From assembly GCF_003315795.1 (NCBI RefSeq), contig NZ_QMEY01000039.1, positions 1-54,391 on the forward strand: a stretch of DNA of 54,391 nt, given 5' to 3'. The number at the start of each line of letters is the position of its first letter. Position 1 is the first letter of the stretch. Both the position numbers and the translations under genes were made by a program. Below, piece after piece: positions 49,548 through 54,391 of the stretch. The DNA comes from Spongiactinospora rosea. GTDB lineage: Bacteria; Actinomycetota; Actinomycetes; Streptosporangiales; Streptosporangiaceae. Under the pieces are notes generated by a model that saw nothing but the letters and a program-made list of their open reading frames with translations, did no database searches and had not been told where the DNA came from.

Positions 49548-50669
49548 GTGGCGGTGAACCGAGCCGTTCCTCCGGCGATCCGTTCCCGGCAGGAGCTTAT
49601 CGAGCGGGGGATCGCGTTCCCCAGCCCGCCGCTGGCCACGACCGCGCTGCCCATCTCCGCCGACGGCGTCACGTACGAAATGGCCCAGCAGCTCACCTGG
49701 CTCGACGCCGACCACTTCGTGGTAGGCCGCTGGGACGGTTCGATGAGCATCTTCAAGTTCGTCGACTCGGCCGTCTCGGGCCCGCTGATCAGCGAGTCGG
49801 TGGCCAGCCCCGCCTTCCAGGGCGTACGCATGCTCGCCCGGCTGCCCCGACACTCGTTCGCCAGTTCCAACAACGAAAGTTCCATCGCCCTGTGGTACGC
49901 GGGCGACGGCGGCTGGCCCGACCTCCGCCCCGGCGGCACCTATGACTACGACCCGTCCCTCGGCGTCGCCACCGGCGCCCGCGCCGTCCAGGCCGGCACG
50001 AGCACCCTGGTCGTCGGCCACACCTCCGGCCACCTGTCCATCTGGGACCACGACCCCATCCGCCGGCGCCTGCGCTTCCTGCGAGCCGTGGACGTACGCA
50101 ATCCCGCCCCGGTCAACCCATGGGGCCTGCACGACGTGCATTCGATCGCGATCGTCTCGGATTCGCCCACCAAGGCCCGCATTCTGGCGGGCTCCGAAGA
50201 CGGTTACGTGTCGATCGTCGAAATTCCCTCGGGCGGCATTCTCTCGCAGACGGTCTTCAATCCACAGGCACAACGCGGCATCAACAGCGTTTCGGTGACC
50301 GGGGACAAACTGCTGGTCGCCAATTGCTCGGTCGGCTCCAGCGACCACAACCTGTGGTACTTCTCGATCGACCCGACGACCTGGCAGATCACCTTACGCG
50401 GCCAGGCCAACCTGATCGTCGACACCAACCGCCCGCAGGCGTTCAACTTCGCCACCATCTGGGCCGCCTACTCCGACGGCCCCTGCTGGTTCGCCTCCAC
50501 CGAAGAAGGCGCCCTCTGGATGGGCACCATCGACCCCACCTCCGGCATCAACATCATCGGCTACCAAGAGGTCACCAGCCCCCTCGGCTCAACCCTCGGC
50601 TACGCCCCCGACCCCGGCCGCCTGGTAATGGTCGCCTACGACCTCTACGAATACACAACCGGCGCATAA
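49548..50669 (+). CDS. WD40-like beta-propeller protein of unknown function
   Basis: About 373 aa, starting at GTG 49548; a nearby in-frame GTG at 49554 is also possible. Repeating blade-like strands are visible: LTWLDADHFVVGRWDGSMSIFKF, STLVVGHTSGHLSIWDHD, ARILAGSEDGYVSIVEI, DKLLVANCSVGSSDHNLWYFSID, CWFASTEEGALWMGTID. There is no signal peptide, so it is probably cytoplasmic and acts in protein binding. It is divergent from the DPH6-like gene by about 100 bases. Confidence 0.75.
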   Translation: MAVNRAVPPAIRSRQELIERGIAFPSPPLATTALPISADGVTYEMAQQLTWLDADHFVVGRWDGSMSIFKFVDSAVSGPLISESVASPAFQGVRMLARLPRHSFASSNNESSIALWYAGDGGWPDLRPGGTYDYDPSLGVATGARAVQAGTSTLVVGHTSGHLSIWDHDPIRRRLRFLRAVDVRNPAPVNPWGLHDVHSIAIVSDSPTKARILAGSEDGYVSIVEIPSGGILSQTVFNPQAQRGINSVSVTGDKLLVANCSVGSSDHNLWYFSIDPTTWQITLRGQANLIVDTNRPQAFNFATIWAAYSDGPCWFASTEEGALWMGTIDPTSGINIIGYQEVTSPLGSTLGYAPDPGRLVMVAYDLYEYTTGA

Positions 50670-50676
50670 AAAGCCT

Positions 50677-51918
50677 CTATCGAGTTGCCAGCAAAGTACG
50701 CCTGCGCGCCTCGATACCGGCATTCACGGCCTTCAGAATGCCGGGCGTACCGCTCAGCAGCTCAGCGCACTCAGGCCACATCCGATGAACTCTCGTCACC
50801 AACTCCGCGACAACATCACCCAGCCCGGCACCGGCCGCTCCGAGCCGACGCTCCAGCCTTTCGAACGTCCGTACCGTGATCCGGTCGAACCTCGTGGTGC
50901 CGGCGAACTTCAGGCCCAGCGTCTCACCGTCGCCCATGTACACCCCGGTGGAGACCAGGTCATAGGCAGGGGACAGAGTGGGCGCCCTCGGGTCACGGTA
51001 GATGAGCGACCAGTTCTTCAGGTGTGCGTCCCCGTTGGAAATGAGCACATTGAAGGCCAGTCGCCTGGCGAACTCCCTGAGCGATGCCGTATCCCGGCGC
51101 CGGTAGATCAGCGCTGCCACCGTCTCGTAGTTCCCGAGGTATTTCTCCCTCGGATAGACCCCGCGTACCTGTGCAAGGTCCTCAATGTGAATGGCGTCCC
51201 GTCGATCGTCGCGGTCGAATCGCCGTACCGCGTAGGCGAACACCTCGCTTCCCGGCCATACGCCCGGAGGCAGGGTGTCCAGTTCCTCACGCCGATAGAG
51301 CCGGACCTCCGGCACCTCGATCCCGGCCATCCCGGCCAGGCGCATCATCGCGTACTCGTTGAGCGGCACGTGCGGGTAGGCGCGGTCCGGCAGTTTCACG
51401 ATCCAGTCACCGCCCCTTCCGAACGCCGGCAGCGTCAGACGGTGATCCTCCGCCAGCATGGAGAACTTGAGCGCCACTCCGGCCAGCGAGAATCGCAATT
51501 CCAGATGGCCGCTGTCACGATCGGCCCGCTCCGGCGAAAGATCGGCCCAGTCGAGCGCGTACGGCTCGGCGCTGTCTTCATCATCTGTGCAGGGCAGCAC
51601 CCGTACGGCACCGGGCAGGTCGTGACCGACCTGGATCAGGAGTTCCATTTCGCGTTCGGCCGACACCCCGCGATCGGTGGCGATCCACTCACGCAGAACA
51701 CCCTCGGGGAGGAGATTCGAGAACCATGGCGGCAACCGCAGCGCTGCCGCATGCCGTCCGGTCAAGTCCTCTTCGAACCGGAGTCCCAGAATGGCCCGCC
51801 CCGGATCGTGTAGATACTCCTCGACGAAGGCGAAGCGCGTGTAATCCCCGCGCTGCAGCAACGTCCCAACCCGCCGAGGGCCGAGGAGGACCGCGAACCG
51901 AGTCTCAGGCAGGGCCAT
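50677..51918 (-). CDS. HipA-type Ser/Thr kinase
   Basis: A 413-aa HipA-fold protein. RFSLAGVALKFSM (142-154) matches the HipA SLAG...K motif, WIVKLP (172-177) holds the ATP lysine, NGDAHLKN (295-302) is the catalytic loop and PAYDLVS (317-323) the metal-binding DxD-like position. HipA phosphorylates tRNA synthetases or other targets and is normally paired with the HTH antitoxin HipB. Here no HipB is next to it. Instead its start overlaps the DUF262 gene by 14 bp; the ATG at 51918 follows GAGG by six bases. It may be a toxin or a defence effector. Confidence 0.88.
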   Translation of the reverse strand: MALPETRFAVLLGPRRVGTLLQRGDYTRFAFVEEYLHDPGRAILGLRFEEDLTGRHAAALRLPPWFSNLLPEGVLREWIATDRGVSAEREMELLIQVGHDLPGAVRVLPCTDDEDSAEPYALDWADLSPERADRDSGHLELRFSLAGVALKFSMLAEDHRLTLPAFGRGGDWIVKLPDRAYPHVPLNEYAMMRLAGMAGIEVPEVRLYRREELDTLPPGVWPGSEVFAYAVRRFDRDDRRDAIHIEDLAQVRGVYPREKYLGNYETVAALIYRRRDTASLREFARRLAFNVLISNGDAHLKNWSLIYRDPRAPTLSPAYDLVSTGVYMGDGETLGLKFAGTTRFDRITVRTFERLERRLGAAGAGLGDVVAELVTRVHRMWPECAELLSGTPGILKAVNAGIEARRRTLLATR

Positions 51919-53644
51919 GCGCATCCTCGTCGGAGAGAGCGGGCTCGTCATCGGGGAGATCCTCTAGCAGCAGACCGGCGAGCGGTGGGGTGTCCTCGAA
52001 GTCCCATTCGCACATCCGACTCAGGAAGGACTCAAGGGTGCCGAGCAGTACCTCCTGCCGGGCCATCAGGAACCGCTCGACTTCACCGCTCCGAAGCAGC
52101 TCTACCATCTCCAGCGTGACCAGGTGAGAGTCAAGGATGGCGAGCCAGGTCTTTTCAAGCTCGCGTCCTTCAACAGTCAGCGCCGGGTGCAGCAGCAGGT
52201 GGCCGATCTCCTTGCCCGATTCGTGTCTCACCACCGGCACCAGGGCCCGGTTGGCCGCCCAAAGCCGCTGTTTCACATCGACCTGCCGGGGGGGAACCAT
52301 ATAACGCACCGCATCGGCCGGAGTGGGCCGATCGATGAGGCATTCGGCGAGATCAGCGATGTCCATGAGTTCGCCGGTGGTCGGGTCCCGAGGCTCCAGC
52401 GCCCACCAGGAACAGAGGGTGATCTTCCCCGCTGCTTCGTTGGTCTTGAACCTGCGCAACTCTGGGAGCGGCGGCGGTGCCTGCCTGTCCACAGCATCCA
52501 GCAGATCCTGGACCGATCCGATGAGATCGCCTGGATGGATCTTGGCGCATAGTGTTCGGACGGCACCGGTTACGCTGCCTCGAAAGATCTCCGGACCGAC
52601 CAGCGCGGCGCGCCAGAACCAGCGGCGCAGCAACCGCCTACTGGTGGGATCCGGCTCCGGAAAGTGCGCGAAGACCCGAGCCAGAACGACCAGGAGATAG
52701 CGGAACGGCAGCAGCGTGAAATGCGGAACCCCTGCCTCCTCCTGCAGGAAGGTGACGGCCCTTCGCAGGGCTTCCTCCCCCGCGTTGAAGGCCGCATCAC
52801 GGTCCTCGCCGGGAAAATCGCTGACCCCGCGCCGCTTTTCATCGTCGAACTCCAGGCGGATCTCCCGCTGTACGTCGTGACCGCGGCGGGCGAGGATCGC
52901 ATACAGGATCGTGTCATTGTCGATTCGCCCGAAGGACAGGTCCTCATCGATATGCTCGGATATCTCACCCAAGGTGAGGCTCTTTCCGCCCTCCGGCCCG
53001 GCGTTGAGCGCAGAAAAGATCTCCGCACGGCTGAGCCGCTTCCCGTAGTTGTTCATCCGGTCGAAGATGTCCCGCAGGACTTCGGTGTCCTCCTGCTCGA
53101 CCTGGTAAGCAGGGACCGGATACTGCCGAATGATCGTGGTCAAATGAAACGCGCGATCCTGCAGCTCGGCGACTTCGGGATTCTTCGCGAACCAGGTCAG
53201 TACACGGCGCAGGTCGAACAACGTGGGCAGCGGAATCACGTGTGAGGCCATGATCACCGGACGCGGGACGAACTCCTCCGCACGTAGGTCGTAGGCGAGG
53301 GCGAAACGAGAGTCCCGCGCGGCGTCCTCGTGCAGGGCATTGGCCAGGCTCGTGACCCGCTGCTGGCCATCGACCACCCAGAGCGATTGGTCCAGCTTAG
53401 GGGCATTGATCTCAAGCGCCCCCAAGGTGATGGTCTGCGGGGCGGCAGGCCGCACCCAGAGCAGAAGGCTGCCGATGGGATAGCCCTTGACCAGGCTGTC
53501 GAACAACCGGATGACATCCTCACGCCCCCAGCGCAGTTCGCGCTGGAAGTGCGGAACCCGAATCTGGCCCTGCCAGGCCATGCCGACCAGTCTCTCCACG
53601 TCATAGGTGGTCGCGCTCGGGCGGGCGCCCAGACCGGTGCTCAT
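51905..53644 (-). CDS. DUF262 (GmrSD N-domain-like) protein
   Basis: A 579-aa protein. Residues 15-100 contain VPHFQRELRWGREDVIRLFDSLVKGYPIGSLLLW and VVDGQQRVTSL. This is the DUF262 signature, with DGQQR (92-96) as the nucleotide-binding or hydrolysing motif of type IV restriction enzyme GmrSD and of SspE. The usual C-terminal DUF1524 HNH domain is not visible; the rest is helical and acidic at the end. CTGGAG lies eight bases before the ATG. It is co-translated with HipA. Defence against modified or phage DNA is the likely role, by family. Confidence 0.85.
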   Translation of the reverse strand: MSTGLGARPSATTYDVERLVGMAWQGQIRVPHFQRELRWGREDVIRLFDSLVKGYPIGSLLLWVRPAAPQTITLGALEINAPKLDQSLWVVDGQQRVTSLANALHEDAARDSRFALAYDLRAEEFVPRPVIMASHVIPLPTLFDLRRVLTWFAKNPEVAELQDRAFHLTTIIRQYPVPAYQVEQEDTEVLRDIFDRMNNYGKRLSRAEIFSALNAGPEGGKSLTLGEISEHIDEDLSFGRIDNDTILYAILARRGHDVQREIRLEFDDEKRRGVSDFPGEDRDAAFNAGEEALRRAVTFLQEEAGVPHFTLLPFRYLLVVLARVFAHFPEPDPTSRRLLRRWFWRAALVGPEIFRGSVTGAVRTLCAKIHPGDLIGSVQDLLDAVDRQAPPPLPELRRFKTNEAAGKITLCSWWALEPRDPTTGELMDIADLAECLIDRPTPADAVRYMVPPRQVDVKQRLWAANRALVPVVRHESGKEIGHLLLHPALTVEGRELEKTWLAILDSHLVTLEMVELLRSGEVERFLMARQEVLLGTLESFLSRMCEWDFEDTPPLAGLLLEDLPDDEPALSDEDAHGPA

Positions 53645-53922
53645 CAGTGTTTCTCCAGCTCTCGGCGTCATTCCATCATGGCAAGCGCCCATGAGCCTGT
53701 CATGCGGGTTACCGGAGCGCCACCACCGGCGTTCCCCCCTCCTGGGACGGAACGACGGCATCAGGCTCCACATCCCCGGGCCTCACGCCTGCCAAGGCGC
53801 GGGCGGCGGCGTGCTCCGGGGAGATGCGATGTACTCGGGCCCGGTGGCCGGGGTGGTCATGTCGACTCCATGCTGATCGGTAACTAACGGGGTGGTGTTC
53901 TGCGCCGCCCTCCTCGTGCGGG

Positions 53923-54225
53923 TCAGGCCGCGCCCATGCGGGCGAGGATGCCGAGTTGCACGTTGAGCGCGGCCACCATCTCGTGCGGCCCGGGGCGGGC
54001 GAACTGGGTGAGCACTCCGGCGGCCTTCTGCTCCCGCGTCGGCGGGGTGTGCTTGGTGGCCCACCACCACCCCCGCTCCACGACGATGTGCCACCCGGGG
54101 TAGGTGGTCTCAATGGCGGTCAGGTAAGCCCGCTGGTCGGGCGTCGTTGAGTCGGCCTGGGGCGCGGTGCCGGCGTTGCCGCCGGTCCGTTTCCCCAGAC
54201 CGCTCGCCGAACCCGGCGTGCCCAT
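53923..54225 (-). CDS. Small hypothetical protein
   Basis: A 100-aa protein. The N-terminal third is Gly/Ser-rich. The C-terminal part, AYLTAIETTYPGWHIVVERGWWWATKHTPPTREQKAAG...EMVAALNVQLGIL, is a compact domain seen in many small actinomycete accessory proteins, function unknown. The ATG at 54225 lacks a strong ribosome binding site; an ATG nine codons upstream is the alternative. The 53645-53922 stretch beside it shows no gene. Confidence 0.6.
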   Translation of the reverse strand: MGTPGSASGLGKRTGGNAGTAPQADSTTPDQRAYLTAIETTYPGWHIVVERGWWWATKHTPPTREQKAAGVLTQFARPGPHEMVAALNVQLGILARMGAA

Positions 54226-54258
54226 CTCTGAGCACCGGGCTCTCCACGGCATCTGCCG

Positions 54259-54391
54259 TCAGGCGGGGCCGGACAAAGTCCAGGGGCCGCGGATCGAGTA
54301 ACCCCGATAGCGGTAACGCCTCACCGATACCGCCCGCAGATCGAACAACTCGATCCCATCCGCCGAGGGTCTGCGCCACCGGCCGGTAGAG
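54259..54391 (-). CDS. 3' end of a gene continuing beyond the window
   Basis: The minus strand is open from the window edge to a TGA and gives 43 residues, with VSVRRYRYRGYSIRGPWTLSGPA at the end. The composition and Arg/Tyr pattern suggest a genuine protein C-terminus. It lies 33 bases upstream of the next minus-strand gene. Too little is visible to name it. Confidence 0.45.
   Translation of the reverse strand, partial: STGRWRRPSADGIELFDLRAVSVRRYRYRGYSIRGPWTLSGPA

Overview
The window is chromosomal DNA of a high-GC Gram-positive actinomycete. The gene content (SigE-type sigma factor, TetR regulators with P450s, LuxR-type LAL regulator, DUF574 methyltransferase, StrR-like activator, rare TTA leucine codons, many GTG/TTG starts) fits a Streptosporangiales or Thermomonosporaceae-like soil organism (Actinomadura, Nonomuraea and relatives). 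This placement is inference from gene style only. No rRNA, tRNA, CRISPR array or intact insertion sequence was seen.

Layout. 1-2.4 kb: a 13-bp tandem repeat cut by the window edge, an IS5-family transposase relic, and a SigE-type sigma factor with a membrane-anchored propeller partner. 2.6-5.1 kb: an MFS exporter behind a 17-codon leader peptide, and an imine-reductase-like oxidoreductase with an HxlR-like operator. 5.2-8.1 kb: an overlapping pair made of a TROVE/vWA (Ro60-like) protein and an unknown protein. 8.1-16.5 kb: small secreted proteins, DUF72, MerR, a HicA-like/HTH pair, a DHA2 exporter, a TetR-P450 operon and an operon with a 29-aa membrane peptide. 16.5-22.8 kb: LAL regulator, NAD(P)-binding protein, amidohydrolase and an ArsR-SRPBCC fusion.

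23.3-31.0 kb: six tightly coupled genes (Pro/Thr-rich envelope protein, sigma-like/TM/Ig-like fusion, MinD-type ATPase, bitopic NTF2-like protein, Lys/Pro-rich secreted protein, GH16-like protein). They look like one envelope-spanning system ending in a strong terminator. 31.3-38.3 kb: two convergent genes for very large secreted modular proteins. One is a DNase I/CdtB-like nuclease + two SGNH esterases + duplicated VCBS propeller; the other is an NPP1 (NLP) cytolysin + SGNH esterase + VCBS repeats. They share a bidirectional terminator and look like a secreted effector locus.

38.4-48.8 kb: flavin reductase, a StrR-like regulator with a TTA codon, a leaderless six-repeat protein, beta-lactamase-fold esterase, HTH protein, DUF574 methyltransferase, a TetR/VOC pair with two perfect operators, a P450 flanked by tandem repeats, and a sigma factor fused by deletion to its partner's tail. 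48.8-54.4 kb: a DPH6-like PP-loop enzyme beside a beta-propeller protein, a DUF262-HipA overlapping pair (possible defence or toxin module), a small hypothetical gene and the 3' end of a gene that continues past the window.

The most promising candidates for something undescribed are the 31.3-38.3 kb effector pair, the 23.3-31.0 kb envelope operon, the TROVE/vWA pair and the DUF262-HipA pair. All functional statements rest on motif recognition by eye, without database searches.
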